The position numbers and the translations under genes are program-made. Positions 1 to 9,614 of a stretch of 64,000 bases of DNA are shown in pieces; within the stretch, counting starts at the first letter, position 1; the number at the start of each line of letters is the position of its first letter. The notes under the pieces were generated by a model. That model worked only from the letters and a program-made list of their open reading frames with translations, ran no database searches and was not told where the DNA came from. The DNA comes from an uncultured bacterium. Lineage in GTDB: Bacteria > Planctomycetota > UBA1135 > GCA-002686595. Where the stretch lies: positions 1 to 64,000 of the forward strand of contig CALJGV010000008.1 in NCBI GenBank assembly GCA_938075305.1, given 5' to 3'.

Positions 1-74
1 CTCGAGGGGTCAGCGGCTTCTCTTGTCGGCTTGGTCGACCAGGGCAGGCGACGCTGCTCCTGGCGTCGCTCCCG

Positions 75-2366
75 TCAGTCCCGGAGGGTGATGACGACTC
101 GGTCGAGGTCCCCGGTGAACGGGAAGGGGGTGCCGGCGTAGCCGGGGTCCACCTGGGTGCCTGTGTCGAGGCCCACGTCGAAGGTCTCCGCGAGGGAGTA
201 CGTGGCGAGGTGCATCTTCGGCATCTCGATCCGGCTGGCCTCCTCACCGTTGACGAGGATCCGTCCGGTGCCCGCGAAGGGGCCGGTGCGCTCGAAGTCG
301 AAGGTCAGCACCGTCTCGCCCTTGGGCAGCGGGCCCGAGGTGAGGTGGTAGTGCACGCCGTCGAGGAAGTTGTAGTCGTAGTGCAGCGCGCCGTCTCGGA
401 GGTACATGGAGTACCCGCCGGTCATGCCGCCGCAGGCGACGATGACGCCCTCCTCGGTACCTTCGAGATCAACCGTGGTGGTGATCTCGTGGGAGCGGTC
501 CTTCACCGGGGCCGAGGCCTTCTCGGCGATACGGAAGGCGCCGGGCGCGTAGTACACGAAGTCCGTCTGGTCCCCGAAGAGCCGGCTCTGCTGCTTGCCG
601 AGGCGCGCGATCATGTCGTCGTAGAGCGGATAGACGTTGTTGGCCCACGCCTCCTCGTCAAACGCCTCGACGAGCTCGGCGAGCTTCTCGGGGTACTCGT
701 CCGCGAGGTTGACGCTCTCGGAGAAGTCCTCGGCGACGTGGTAGAGCTCCCATTCGTCGTCCTCGAAGGGCAGCACGACGTTGGTCTCCCAGGGCATCCG
801 GTTGCCGTGGATCGTGACCGCCTTCCAGCCGTCCTCCCAGATCGCCCGATTGCCGAACATCTCGTAGTACTGGCGCTGCTTCGCGTTGGGGGCGTCCGCG
901 TCGTCGAACGAGTAGTTCATCGCGACGCCGGTCATGGGCTGCTGCGGGACCCCGTGGTACTCCTCCGGCACGTCCACGCCCGTCGCGGCGAGGATCGTCG
1001 GCGCGATGTCGCTGATGTGGTGGTACTGGGAGCGAATCTCGCCCTTGGCCTCGATGCCGTTGGGCCAGTGCACGATCAGCGCGTCCTGCTGCCCGCCGCG
1101 GTGCTCGGACTGCTTGAAGTACTTGAACGGCGTGTTGCCCGCCATCGCCCAGCCGGCGTGATAGTGGGGGTAGGTGTCGGCCTGACCCCACCGCTCCAGC
1201 GCGCGCATGTTGGCGTCAAACGGCGTCTGCATGCCGTTGAGCACGTACGTCTCGTTGAACGTCCCGGCGAGGCCGCCCTCGCCGCTGGCGCCGTTGTCGG
1301 AGGTGACGAAGATGAGCGTGTTATTCAGCTCACCGATCCGTTCCAGGGTCTCGACCACGCGGCCGATCTGGGCGTCGCAGTACTCGAGCTGGGCGGCGAA
1401 GACCTCCATCTGGCGGGCATAGAGCCGCTTCTCGTCCGCGTTCAGCGAGTCCCACGCGGGGATCACGTCGAGGCGGTCGCTGAGCTGGGTGTCCGCGGGG
1501 ATGATGCCGAGGCGCCTTTGGTTCGCGACGATCTCCTCGCGGACCTTGTCCCAGCCTTGATCGAACTTGCCGCGGTAGCGGTCGATGTAATCGGCCGGAG
1601 CGTGGTGGGGCGAGTGCATGGAGCCCGACGCCCAGAGCATCATGAAGGGCAGCTCGGGCTGCAGGGACTTGTGCCCCGTGACCCACTCGATGGCGCGATC
1701 CGCCAGGTCATGGTCGAGGTGCTCCGAGACCCGGTGGGGCTCGGGGTGGTGGTCGTTCCACATGACCGGTACGAACTGATGCACGTCCGCGGCCATGAAC
1801 ACGTAGGAGTGCTGGAACCCCTCGTCGCTGGGCCAGCGGTCGAAGGGGCCGACCTGCGAGACCTCATACAGGGGCGTGTGATCCCACTTGCCGATGGCGT
1901 AGTTCACGTACCCCGTCTCCTCGAGGTAGTTGGCCACCGACTTCGCGGTGGGGGGCACCATCGCGTTGTAGCCAGGGAAGCCCATGGCCGTCAGGGCGTG
2001 GCTCCCGAGCCCGATGGAGTGCGGATTCCGGCCCGCCATGAGGGTGGCGCGCGAGGGGGAGCAGAGGGCGGTGGTGTGGAAGTTGTTGTAGCGCAGGCCG
2101 CCTGCGGCGAGCCGGTCGATGTTGGGGGTCTCGATCAGGCCCCCGAAGGCGCCCAGGTGGGCGAACCCCGTGTCATCGAGCAGGAAGATGACGACGTTGG
2201 GGGCGCCCTCAGGCGGGCGGGTAGGCTCCGGCCACCACTCGACGGAGTTCTCGTAGGATCGGTCGATCGTGCCCCCGAATTCGGGAGCAGCGGGACCGTC
2301 GCCTTGGAAGAACTGGCAGCCGGCGAGCGTGGTGGCGAGGAGGAGTGCTCCGGGGAGGAGACGCAT
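75..2366 (-). CDS. Arylsulfatase (type I sulfatase), probable lipoprotein
   Basis: Hydrolyses sulfate esters, probably of sulfated polysaccharides, outside the cytoplasm. The 763-residue protein starts with a lipoprotein signal whose lipobox is LAGC (Cys17). The alkaline-phosphatase fold follows: NVVIFLLDDTG gives the first metal-binding aspartates, and ALCSPSRATLMAG carries Cys102 in the C-x-P-S-R motif that is converted to formylglycine in type I sulfatases. The last ~150 residues look like a separate beta-rich domain, as in long Pseudomonas-type arylsulfatases. No formylglycine-generating enzyme or carbohydrate gene lies next to it. It is probably monocistronic. The substrate cannot be told from sequence. 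Confidence 0.93.
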   Translation of the reverse strand: MRLLPGALLLATTLAGCQFFQGDGPAAPEFGGTIDRSYENSVEWWPEPTRPPEGAPNVVIFLLDDTGFAHLGAFGGLIETPNIDRLAAGGLRYNNFHTTALCSPSRATLMAGRNPHSIGLGSHALTAMGFPGYNAMVPPTAKSVANYLEETGYVNYAIGKWDHTPLYEVSQVGPFDRWPSDEGFQHSYVFMAADVHQFVPVMWNDHHPEPHRVSEHLDHDLADRAIEWVTGHKSLQPELPFMMLWASGSMHSPHHAPADYIDRYRGKFDQGWDKVREEIVANQRRLGIIPADTQLSDRLDVIPAWDSLNADEKRLYARQMEVFAAQLEYCDAQIGRVVETLERIGELNNTLIFVTSDNGASGEGGLAGTFNETYVLNGMQTPFDANMRALERWGQADTYPHYHAGWAMAGNTPFKYFKQSEHRGGQQDALIVHWPNGIEAKGEIRSQYHHISDIAPTILAATGVDVPEEYHGVPQQPMTGVAMNYSFDDADAPNAKQRQYYEMFGNRAIWEDGWKAVTIHGNRMPWETNVVLPFEDDEWELYHVAEDFSESVNLADEYPEKLAELVEAFDEEAWANNVYPLYDDMIARLGKQQSRLFGDQTDFVYYAPGAFRIAEKASAPVKDRSHEITTTVDLEGTEEGVIVACGGMTGGYSMYLRDGALHYDYNFLDGVHYHLTSGPLPKGETVLTFDFERTGPFAGTGRILVNGEEASRIEMPKMHLATYSLAETFDVGLDTGTQVDPGYAGTPFPFTGDLDRVVITLRD

Positions 2367-2393
2367 GGCGAGTGTAGGTGGGAGTGTTCAGCA

Positions 2394-2425
2394 GGGTATT
2401 GCCCTGCCTTTAAGCGGGAATACCC
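2394..2425. promoter_or_regulatory. Inverted repeat upstream of the sulfatase gene
   Basis: GGGTATT (2394-2400) and AATACCC (2419-2425) form a perfect 7-bp inverted repeat. Partial extra pairing (GCCCTGC against GCGGG) leaves a CTTTAA centre. It lies 28-59 bp upstream of the sulfatase ATG, in the only sizeable gap before nadE. It could be an operator or a leader hairpin. No regulator can be assigned. Confidence 0.3.
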
Positions 2426-2533
2426 TAGTTTTGCCCGCTCGCGGTGGCCAATGGAAAGGCGGGCATTCCTGGTTGGCTGGTGGGGCAAGGGGCCCCCGGC
2501 GGCGGTCCGCCCGATGAGGCCCCTGCACTCGCG

Positions 2534-4462
2534 TCAGGCGAGACGCTCCAGCTCGTCTCCCCAATCGCCCCCGAGGATCGGGTAGCGGCACCAGGTCTTC
2601 GGATCGAGACTCTCGTCGTCGAGGTGGAACGAAGGGGCGATCCGCTCTCGCTTCCACTGGTTCCGGACCCAGAGGCCGAAGAAGCGCCGGATCCAGCCGA
2701 TGAGGGCCCCCCTCGGGTGATCGGGGAACCTGGCCGCAAGGGCCTCGAGTACGGCCTGAGGGGCGAGCCGATCCCGGATGTAGAGCTCCTCTATCCCGTC
2801 CAGCACGTCGTAGGGCATGAGGTCGTCCTCGTCACGCTGGACTGCGGCGGGCGGGCGGAGCTCCGCGGTCGGGCGCTGGTCCGTGATCACGCTCAACTCG
2901 GGGCGCGGCGCGGCCCCGCTGGGGCCGTGGACCTCCATCCAACGCAGCCAGGCGAGGACGAAGCTCTTGTCCACTCCGGAGATGGGGGCGAGGCCGCCGC
3001 TGGAGTCTCCGTCCATGGTGGTGTACCCGACCGCCGCCTCGGAGCGGTTGCTGGTGGCCACCAGGATCGCTCGGGCCTCGTTCGCGAGCCCCCAGATCGA
3101 GGGGCTCCGGATCCGGGCCTGGAGGTTCTGCAGGGTCAGGTCATCGCGCTCCCAATCGAGGGCGCGGCCCAGGGCCGCTTCGAGCGCCGCCCGGTAGGCC
3201 TCGAGCATGGGCTGCACGTCGAGCACGAAGTAGCGCGCACCCAGGGAGTGGGCCGTGCGCTCGGCGGCGTCGCGGGTCACCGGCCCGCTGTTCTCGGTGG
3301 GCTGGTATGCACAGGTGAGCAGCTGACCCATGAAGGGCTGGTCCGCGTCGAGTCCCAGGCGCTCGGCGAACGCCGCGGGGCCGAGCTCGTCGCAACCCAG
3401 CCGGACCATCTCCGACACGAGGACCGCGCAGGTGGCCGAGTCCGCGCCGCCTGATAGGGAGACCACGTAGCCGGTGCTCCGTGTCTTGCGGGCGTAGTCG
3501 AAGAGCGCGAGGCCCACCATGCGGGTGAACTCCTCGTAGGCGAGCTCGGCCGGAGGAACCAGCTCCCATGCGGGTCGTCGCACGCCCTCCATCTCCTCCG
3601 TGGGCCCGGCCCAGTCGAACTTGATGGCGCCAGGGCTCGCCGCGCCACGGGGCACCTCCAGGCTCGCCGTGGCCACCTGCACCTCGCAGTAGCTGAAGCG
3701 GGGCGTCATGGCGCGTAACTTCCCACCTGCCGCGATGTAGGAGCCGCCGTCGTAGAGGGCTCGTCCGGCCTCGTTGCCGAGGAGGTTGGCGTAGAGGTAG
3801 ACGACGCCCAGGTCGCCGGAGCTCTCCTCGATCAGGGACTCGCGCACGGCGCGCTTCCCGAAGGCGAAGTGGCTGGCGCTCGGGTTGAGGATCGCCTGGG
3901 CCCCCCGCTCCGAGAGTCGTTTGCCCGGACGATCCTCGACCCATGCGTCCTCGCAGATCTCGAAGCCGATGCGCAGACCGCCCACGTCGAAGAGGACCTC
4001 GCCGATGGGGACGTCGCTTGACCCGTCACAGGTGGAGAGGCCCCGCGCGTCGTGGCGCTCCACGACCGCCCTCGGCCAAGGGCGGAACCAGCGGGGCTCA
4101 TAGTGGATCCCGTCGCCCGCGAGGTGCTGCTTCGCCGCGAAGCCGGCGAGCCTGCCGTCCACCATCACGGCGGTGGCGTTGTGGAGCTGACCCCCGTGGA
4201 GCAAGGGGAGCCCCGCGGTGACCACGAGCCCTCGGGAGTGGGGCAGGAGCGCGGCGAGGGACTCCCAGGCGCGCTCGGCGATGTGGGCGGAGTGGAAGGC
4301 GTCCTCGCAGCCGTACCCGGTGAGGCAGAGCTCGGGGAGCAGCAGCAGCCGGCCTCCCTGCGACCGCGCCTGCTCCACCGCGGCCATGGAGCGACGGAGG
4401 TTGCCGCTCCAATCGAGCGGGGTCTGGTTCAGGGCGGCGACGGCGAAGTGGACACGTTCCAT
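2534..4462 (-). CDS. nadE: Glutamine-dependent NAD(+) synthetase
   Basis: Catalyses the last step of NAD synthesis: ATP-dependent amidation of nicotinic acid adenine dinucleotide with ammonia from glutamine. The 642 residues are usual for the two-domain form. The N-terminal nitrilase-type glutaminase domain has the Glu44 (LPELCLTGYG), Lys111 and Cys170 (GFEICEDAW) triad. The C-terminal synthetase domain has the PP-loop SGGADS at about 337-342. The ATG at 4462 is preceded by GGGGAG on the coding strand. It is divergent from the methyltransferase gene with under 60 bp between them. Confidence 0.96.
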   Translation of the reverse strand: MERVHFAVAALNQTPLDWSGNLRRSMAAVEQARSQGGRLLLLPELCLTGYGCEDAFHSAHIAERAWESLAALLPHSRGLVVTAGLPLLHGGQLHNATAVMVDGRLAGFAAKQHLAGDGIHYEPRWFRPWPRAVVERHDARGLSTCDGSSDVPIGEVLFDVGGLRIGFEICEDAWVEDRPGKRLSERGAQAILNPSASHFAFGKRAVRESLIEESSGDLGVVYLYANLLGNEAGRALYDGGSYIAAGGKLRAMTPRFSYCEVQVATASLEVPRGAASPGAIKFDWAGPTEEMEGVRRPAWELVPPAELAYEEFTRMVGLALFDYARKTRSTGYVVSLSGGADSATCAVLVSEMVRLGCDELGPAAFAERLGLDADQPFMGQLLTCAYQPTENSGPVTRDAAERTAHSLGARYFVLDVQPMLEAYRAALEAALGRALDWERDDLTLQNLQARIRSPSIWGLANEARAILVATSNRSEAAVGYTTMDGDSSGGLAPISGVDKSFVLAWLRWMEVHGPSGAAPRPELSVITDQRPTAELRPPAAVQRDEDDLMPYDVLDGIEELYIRDRLAPQAVLEALAARFPDHPRGALIGWIRRFFGLWVRNQWKRERIAPSFHLDDESLDPKTWCRYPILGGDWGDELERLA

Positions 4463-4519
4463 GGCGACTCCCCGCGGGGGGGACGTTAGTTTCGTCCGTC
4501 AGACCCGGTGCACCACCCG

Positions 4520-5506
4520 ATGGGGACATATTTCAGCCAGAAGGACCTCCAGACCCTGCGAGAGCTCCGCGCCACCCTCCTCGGGATGGAGCAGCGCCCC
4601 GACGGGGAGGCGGCGCAACGCTACTGGGCGTCCGCCCGGACCCTGGAGCTCTACGACCAGATCTTCGCGGCCCGGATCGGATGGAAGTGGGATGCCGTGC
4701 TCGACGAGGTGGAGCAGCGCGGGGGGCTGCCGGCGCCCCGGACGGTCCTCGACTGGGGCACGGGGACCGGCGTCGCCGCCCGCACGGTCCTGCGCCGGCT
4801 CGCCGCCGCAGGGCTCCCCGATCAGGTGCTCCTCCTCGATCGTGACGGGGCGGCCCGGGAGTTCGCCGCCGCGTCCCTGCGCGCCGAGTTCCCCGGCGTG
4901 TCCGTGGAGACCGCCGCCGAGCTGCCGGAGAGGGGCTTCGACCTCGTGCTCGCCAGCCACGTGTTGGATGAGCTGACGGACACGGACGTCCAGCCCCTGG
5001 TCTCCGCCTGCGCCGCCGCCGAGCATGTGCTCTGGGTGGAGCCCGGGAGCAAGGTCACCTCGCGTCGCCTCGGTGAGCTGCGGCCGACCCTGCTCGGATC
5101 CCACGACGTGGTCGCCCCCTGCCCTCACCGCGGGGACTGTGGGCTCCTCGCCGAGGGCCATGAGCGCGATTGGTGTCACCTGTTCGCGCGCCCGCCGGCG
5201 AAGGTCCACACCACGGGTGAGTGGAGCGAGATCCAGCGCGAGCTCCGCATCGACCTGCGCAGCCTGCCGTACTCCTTCCTGGCCCTGCGCCGCGCGCCGG
5301 TGGAGCACCCCGAGGCCGCGCGCCTCCTGGGCCGGCCCCGCTTCCAGAAGGGGCGGGTGCTGCTCGACCTGTGCGACGCCGAGGGGGTGGAGACCCGGCC
5401 CATGCTCCAGCGCACGGACAAGGCGCTCTTCAAGGCCCTCAAGGACTGCGCCGGTGAGGTCGTGCTCATGGAGCGCGACGGCGACCGGCTGACCCGCCGC
5501 CCCTGA
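4520..5506 (+). CDS. Rsm22-like class I SAM-dependent methyltransferase
   Basis: Resembles the Rsm22 family, related to the mitochondrial small-subunit ribosome assembly factor. About 328 residues. The SAM-binding glycine loop is VLDWGTGTG (residues ~77-85), with an acidic LLDRDG strand after it and LASHVLDEL as the post-motif. A cysteine cluster in the second half (CPHRGDC, then WCHLF, about residues 200-221) matches the metal or Fe-S binding cysteines typical of Rsm22 proteins. An in-frame GTG at 4508 is an alternative start; neither start has a clear ribosome binding site. Role in rRNA modification or ribosome assembly is inferred from the family. Confidence 0.8.
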   Translation: MGTYFSQKDLQTLRELRATLLGMEQRPDGEAAQRYWASARTLELYDQIFAARIGWKWDAVLDEVEQRGGLPAPRTVLDWGTGTGVAARTVLRRLAAAGLPDQVLLLDRDGAAREFAAASLRAEFPGVSVETAAELPERGFDLVLASHVLDELTDTDVQPLVSACAAAEHVLWVEPGSKVTSRRLGELRPTLLGSHDVVAPCPHRGDCGLLAEGHERDWCHLFARPPAKVHTTGEWSEIQRELRIDLRSLPYSFLALRRAPVEHPEAARLLGRPRFQKGRVLLDLCDAEGVETRPMLQRTDKALFKALKDCAGEVVLMERDGDRLTRRP

Positions 5507-5522
5507 CCTCCCCCGAACGCCG

Positions 5523-6959
5523 ATGGCCATGCACGCTCTCCTCGCCCTGCCCCTTGCCCTCGCGCTCCAGCAGCCTCTGGATCGGCCCGCCGCGTCCGCA
5601 CCTCCGGTGGCCGTTCACTTCGCGGACGGGATCAAGATCGGAGAGGTGACCGACCGGTCGGCCATCGTCTGGGTCCGTCTGACCGCCGAGCCCGAGCGGA
5701 ACGCGTCCGGCCGGGCGTGGCCCGAGGGCGCCGACGCGCTGCCCGAGGGGGCAACCCTCGCCGAGATGGTGGACGCGGTCCCGGGTGAGGCGGGCGAGTT
5801 GCGACTCACCTGGTGGGCGGACGAGCAGGATGCCCCTCGCCAGAGCACCCCGTGGGTCAAGGTGGACCCCGACCGTGACTTCACGCATCAGTTCGAGCTC
5901 GACCGTGGTCTCGCTCCAGGCCAGGTCTACCGGCTCGTGGTGGAGGGTCGGGCCGGAGGGGAGAGCGAGCCGAGCTGCCGGATGGAGGGGGCGCTGCGCA
6001 CCGCGCCCGCCGCGGCCGCGGCGGCGCCCGGCCGCTTCACCGTGGTCACCGGCCAGTCCTACCTGCGCCGTGACGACCCCGCGCGGGGCCACCGGATCTA
6101 CGGGCACATGCTCGCCCTCGACCCGGACTTCTTCGTGCACACCGGTGACGTGGTCTACCACGACAAGCCTGGCCCCTTCGCGAAGTCGCCCGAGCTCGCC
6201 CGCTACAAGTGGAACCGCATCTACGCCATGCCGCTCCAGCGCCAGTTCCACGCGCGGGTGCCCTCGTGGTTCATGACTGACGACCACGACGTGCTGAAGA
6301 ACGACTGCTGGCCCGGTCAGCGCTACGGCGACCTCTCCTGGGACGAGGGCCTCGCCATCTACCGGGAGCAGACCCCCACGGGCCCGAGGCCCTATCGCCG
6401 CGTGCGGTGGGGGAAGGACCTGGAGGTGTGGTTCGTGGAGGGCCGCGAGTTTCGCAGCCCCAACCGCATGGAGGACGGCCCCGAGAAGTCCATCTGGGGG
6501 CCGGAGCAGAAGGCCTGGTTCAAGGCGACCTTCGCGGCCTCCGACGCCACCTTCCGAGTGCTGGTCTCCTCCACGCCCATCGTCGGTCCCGACCGCTCGA
6601 GCAAGAAGGACAACCACGCCAACGCAGCCTTCCGCCACGAGGGCGATGAACTACGCGCCTTCCTCGCCTCACAGCCCGACGCCTACGTGGTCTGCGGCGA
6701 TCGCCACTGGCAGTACGTCTCCGAGGACCTCGCCACGGGCCTGCGCGAGTACTCCTGCGGCCCGACCACGGACAAGCACGCCGGCGGCTTCAGCCAGAAG
6801 AACCGCTCCGACGCCCACCGCTACCTCAAGGTCTGCGGAGGCTTCCTGGAGGTCAGCCTCGAGTACGAGGAGGGAGAGCCCACCCTGGCCTTCCGGCACC
6901 GCGCGGCCGACGGGACGTTGAACCACGAGGACGTCCGCCGAGCGGCGGCGGGGCGCTGA
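5523..6959 (+). CDS. PhoD-like alkaline phosphatase/phosphodiesterase
   Basis: A secreted calcineurin-like metallophosphoesterase of the PhoD family, acting on phosphate esters outside the cytoplasm. 478 residues with a short hydrophobic signal segment (LLALPLALALQQ). An N-terminal beta domain (GEVTDRSAIVWVRLT, as in PhoD N-terminal domains) precedes the catalytic domain. Visible metal-ligand motifs are HTGDVVYHD, FMTDDHDVLKND and VCGDRHWQYV. It lies 16 bp after the methyltransferase and may be co-transcribed with it. Its stop faces the opposing gene at 6968 with 8 bp between them. Confidence 0.88.
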   Translation: MAMHALLALPLALALQQPLDRPAASAPPVAVHFADGIKIGEVTDRSAIVWVRLTAEPERNASGRAWPEGADALPEGATLAEMVDAVPGEAGELRLTWWADEQDAPRQSTPWVKVDPDRDFTHQFELDRGLAPGQVYRLVVEGRAGGESEPSCRMEGALRTAPAAAAAAPGRFTVVTGQSYLRRDDPARGHRIYGHMLALDPDFFVHTGDVVYHDKPGPFAKSPELARYKWNRIYAMPLQRQFHARVPSWFMTDDHDVLKNDCWPGQRYGDLSWDEGLAIYREQTPTGPRPYRRVRWGKDLEVWFVEGREFRSPNRMEDGPEKSIWGPEQKAWFKATFAASDATFRVLVSSTPIVGPDRSSKKDNHANAAFRHEGDELRAFLASQPDAYVVCGDRHWQYVSEDLATGLREYSCGPTTDKHAGGFSQKNRSDAHRYLKVCGGFLEVSLEYEEGEPTLAFRHRAADGTLNHEDVRRAAAGR

Positions 6960-6967
6960 GCTCGGGG

Positions 6968-7291
6968 TCAGCGCCCTTCGGGCGCGGCCGCCTGCGCCAC
7001 GGACCAGCCCCCGAAGCGGGAGTACGTCAGCCCGATCGCCCAGCGCCCTCCCCTCTCAGCGTGGGCGTAGGTGGCCTCGAGTCTGGCGGGGGGCAGGAGC
7101 CCCTCCTGGTAGCTGCACTGGTGCAAGTGCAGCTCGTCGACGGGCCACCCCAGTCCTCGCATGGCCCCTTGGGCGGCCTCCAGCCCCCCCTCGATCGAGC
7201 CTCCCATTCGGGAGAGGGCGAGGTAGCCGACCACCACGATCGCCACCGCAAGGCTGATGAGTTGCCGGGTTCGACCTCGGTGACCTCCCAT
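6968..7291 (-). CDS. Small single-pass membrane protein of unknown function
   Basis: 107 residues. Basic N-terminus, one transmembrane helix (LISLAVAIVVVGYLAL, residues ~11-26), then an extracytoplasmic domain of ~80 residues with no family I recognise. Its ATG overlaps the stop codon of the upstream HD-domain gene as TGATG, so the two are probably translationally coupled. Longer in-frame extensions run back into the HD gene and are not believed. Function unknown. Confidence 0.65.
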   Translation of the reverse strand: MGGHRGRTRQLISLAVAIVVVGYLALSRMGGSIEGGLEAAQGAMRGLGWPVDELHLHQCSYQEGLLPPARLEATYAHAERGGRWAIGLTYSRFGGWSVAQAAAPEGR

Positions 7292-7863
7292 CAGCCCGCA
7301 GCCTCCCCCGCGACGCCGAGCTCCTCGGCGTGGGGCTTCATGGCGTCGATGATGAACTGGATGTGCTCGGTGAGGTCGGCGCCGAGCAGCTCGACGCCCG
7401 CGGCCACCTCGTCGCGCTCCACGCCGGCGGCGAAGGACTTCTGCTTGAGCTTCTTCTTCACGCTCTTCGGGGTGAGGGTCGAGATGCCCTCGGGCCGGAC
7501 CAGGCAGCAGGCGCCCACGAAGCCCGTGAGCTCGTCGCAGGCCACGAGCGCCTTGTCCAGCAGCGACTCGTGGGGGACGCCCCACTTGGTGTAGTGGGCG
7601 CTGACCGCGTGGGCGACCTCGGGCTCGCCCTGCTCCTCGAGCCAGGCGACGATCTTCTTCGGGTGCTCCTCCGGCCAGCGGTCGTAGTCCGCGTCGTGCA
7701 GGAGCCCCGCGAGGCCAAAGCGCTCCTCATCGGCGTCGCCGGCACCGTACCGGTGGGCCGCAGCGCGCATCACCACCTCCACCGCGCGGGCGTGGGTCAT
7801 GAGGGCCTCGGAGTCGGTCCACGAGCGGAGTCGCTCGTACGCAGCGTCACGGGTCAGGGTCAT
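7291..7863 (-). CDS. HD-domain protein (putative metal-dependent phosphohydrolase)
   Basis: 190 residues. HARAVEVVMRAAAHRYG followed by GLAGLLHDADYDRWPEEH gives the H...HD metal-binding pattern of HD-superfamily phosphohydrolases. A conserved-looking AHAVSAHYTKWG helix and an ACDELTGFV segment follow, as in small HDIG hydrolases. The substrate is unknown; nucleotides are typical. The ATG at 7863 was chosen because the HD alignment begins about 20 residues later and upstream codons read as non-coding arginine/proline-rich sequence. It heads a two-gene unit with the small membrane protein at 6968. Confidence 0.8.
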   Translation of the reverse strand: MTLTRDAAYERLRSWTDSEALMTHARAVEVVMRAAAHRYGAGDADEERFGLAGLLHDADYDRWPEEHPKKIVAWLEEQGEPEVAHAVSAHYTKWGVPHESLLDKALVACDELTGFVGACCLVRPEGISTLTPKSVKKKLKQKSFAAGVERDEVAAGVELLGADLTEHIQFIIDAMKPHAEELGVAGEAAG

Positions 7864-7939
7864 GGCCGCCAGCCTAACCACCGCGCGGGGTCTCCGTGGG
7901 CCCTCTCTCGCGGGCCCTCTCCCGGGCGGCCGTCGAAGT

Positions 7940-9541
7940 TCAGTCGCCGAGGGTGAGCTGGTGGGAGGCCAGCACCTCGGGCGCGTGGGAGCGGGAGTCA
8001 TAGAGCCGCACGAAGTCGTCGGCCTCGCTGGCCTTCGAGGCGCGCAGGTCGTCCACCCAGTGGGGCGGCACCGCCTGGAAGAGCAGGCGGGCGCGGATGG
8101 TGAGGGGGCCCTCCGCGCCGGGGGCCTCGACGGCATAGGCCGTGCGATCCGAGCCGCCGATGAAGTCGTCGTCGTCACCGACCCCCACGGGAGCGGTCTC
8201 GGCCACGTGGGGTCCATCCGGGCGCCAGCCCCTGGGCAGGAGCCGGTTGTCCTTGCTCCGGACCGCCATGCGGGTGAGCTGGGAGGTCGGGGCCCCGGCG
8301 GTGTCGAGGGCCACCAACTCGTAGACCTGGGGCGACGCGGTCTCCCGGGCGATGCGCGCGTGGTGGGGGATAGCGAAGGGGTCCTTCGGCCCCTCGATGC
8401 GGCCGTCCTCCGAGACCGTCCCGCTGGACCAGACCACGCCGCCGCGGTCCTCGACGATCACCTCCACCCAGACGCGGCGACCCGGATAGCCGGTGGGCAG
8501 CTTGTGGCCGGTCAGGTTCTCCACCCGCACCCTGAAGGCGAGCAGGTCGCCGTCCCGGGACGCGTCCTCGAGGGTCAGGCGCGCGGTACGCCGGGCGAGC
8601 TGGCGCCGGGTCTGCTCGGCGGTCTCCCGCAGGGCCTCGGGCGGCGCGAGGATGCCGAGCTCGGTGGCGTGGTCCGCCATGAGCTCGAGCATGAAGGCGT
8701 TGCCGCCCACGAAGCGATGCCCGCGCACCTCGGGCCGCTCGTCGATGAACCCGAAGTCGAAGCCGCCGGGGTTGTGGGCAATGCGCATCTCGTCCTGGTC
8801 CTCCATGTGGCACTGCTGGCAGCTCCTGGAGTCCTCGGTGACCTCGTCCTCGTAGGAGTAGACGCTGTTGCGCCACTCCAGGTACGGCGACTGCTCCGGG
8901 AAGCTCTCCTCGCCGTGGTGGCTCGTCTGCGTGTGGCACGTGGCGCACACCGACGACAGCACCATGTGTTCGCCGTAGGTGACCTCGTAGCCGGTGTGCA
9001 CCCGCATGGGGCCCGCGGCGGGGTCGGGATAGGGGCCCCAGATCCGCGCCTGCAGGTCGTGGGGCGGCAACCCGTCAAAGGTCGAGGGGTCCCCGAGGCC
9101 CTCGCCCGTCATGCGGTGGCATACGGTGCAGGTGACCCCGTCCATGGCGGCGGGGTCCTCGAGCAGCGCCGCCATGGAGCGCGTCGGGTTCCCCATCAAG
9201 CGGTCATGGTGGTGGGCGGCGGGGGCGTGGCAGCGCAGGCAGAGGGACTCCACCTCCGCTCGCTCCAGGGTCCCTTCGGCCTCGCCGAGTTCGATCTCCC
9301 GTGCCATCTTCGCGCGCCAGTAGGGATCGAAGAACGACTGGGCCATCATCGTCCCCCTCCACAGCCCATGGGGCGATCCGTCCGCGCCGTCCGGTCGGGT
9401 CAACGCCGAGGCGTTCGGGCTCTGGTCGTGGCAGCGGGCGCAGCTCTCCGCGAGCTGGAAGACGTGCGTTCCCCCCTCGTCGTCACCGTCCTGCAGGGAC
9501 GGGAGGGCGAGGAGGGGGATGAGGAGCAGGCCCAGCTTCAT
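7940..9541 (-). CDS. Pentaheme c-type cytochrome, secreted
   Basis: A periplasmic electron carrier or multiheme oxidoreductase. 533 residues with a cleavable signal (MKLGLLLIPLLALPSLQ). Five CXXCH heme sites are visible: CARCH (34-38), CLRCH, CTVCH, CATCH and CQQCH, all within the first ~250 residues. Nearby histidine-rich segments (APAAHHHDRL, TQTSHHGE) could supply axial ligands. The C-terminal half is a heme-free beta-rich domain (LTGHKLPTGYPGRRVWVEV). This architecture recalls cytochrome c554-family multiheme proteins, but the redox partner is unknown. Confidence 0.87.
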   Translation of the reverse strand: MKLGLLLIPLLALPSLQDGDDEGGTHVFQLAESCARCHDQSPNASALTRPDGADGSPHGLWRGTMMAQSFFDPYWRAKMAREIELGEAEGTLERAEVESLCLRCHAPAAHHHDRLMGNPTRSMAALLEDPAAMDGVTCTVCHRMTGEGLGDPSTFDGLPPHDLQARIWGPYPDPAAGPMRVHTGYEVTYGEHMVLSSVCATCHTQTSHHGEESFPEQSPYLEWRNSVYSYEDEVTEDSRSCQQCHMEDQDEMRIAHNPGGFDFGFIDERPEVRGHRFVGGNAFMLELMADHATELGILAPPEALRETAEQTRRQLARRTARLTLEDASRDGDLLAFRVRVENLTGHKLPTGYPGRRVWVEVIVEDRGGVVWSSGTVSEDGRIEGPKDPFAIPHHARIARETASPQVYELVALDTAGAPTSQLTRMAVRSKDNRLLPRGWRPDGPHVAETAPVGVGDDDDFIGGSDRTAYAVEAPGAEGPLTIRARLLFQAVPPHWVDDLRASKASEADDFVRLYDSRSHAPEVLASHQLTLGD

Positions 9542-9614
9542 GACGGCGATTGCACGGGATCAGGGGCCCGAGGTGAAGGGGGAGCCGCACTCGAGAGCCG
9601 CCGGCCCCCCGGGA

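Noticed and set aside
210-2585. Open frame of 791 codons on the plus strand, antisense to the sulfatase gene
   Set aside because: It is a by-product of high GC codon use; the composition (runs of Val, Gly, Arg, His) fits no family, and the sulfatase on the other strand is certain.
7292-7585. Longer version of the small membrane protein gene beginning upstream
   Set aside because: The extension overlaps the HD-domain gene in another frame; the TGATG coupling supports the short form.
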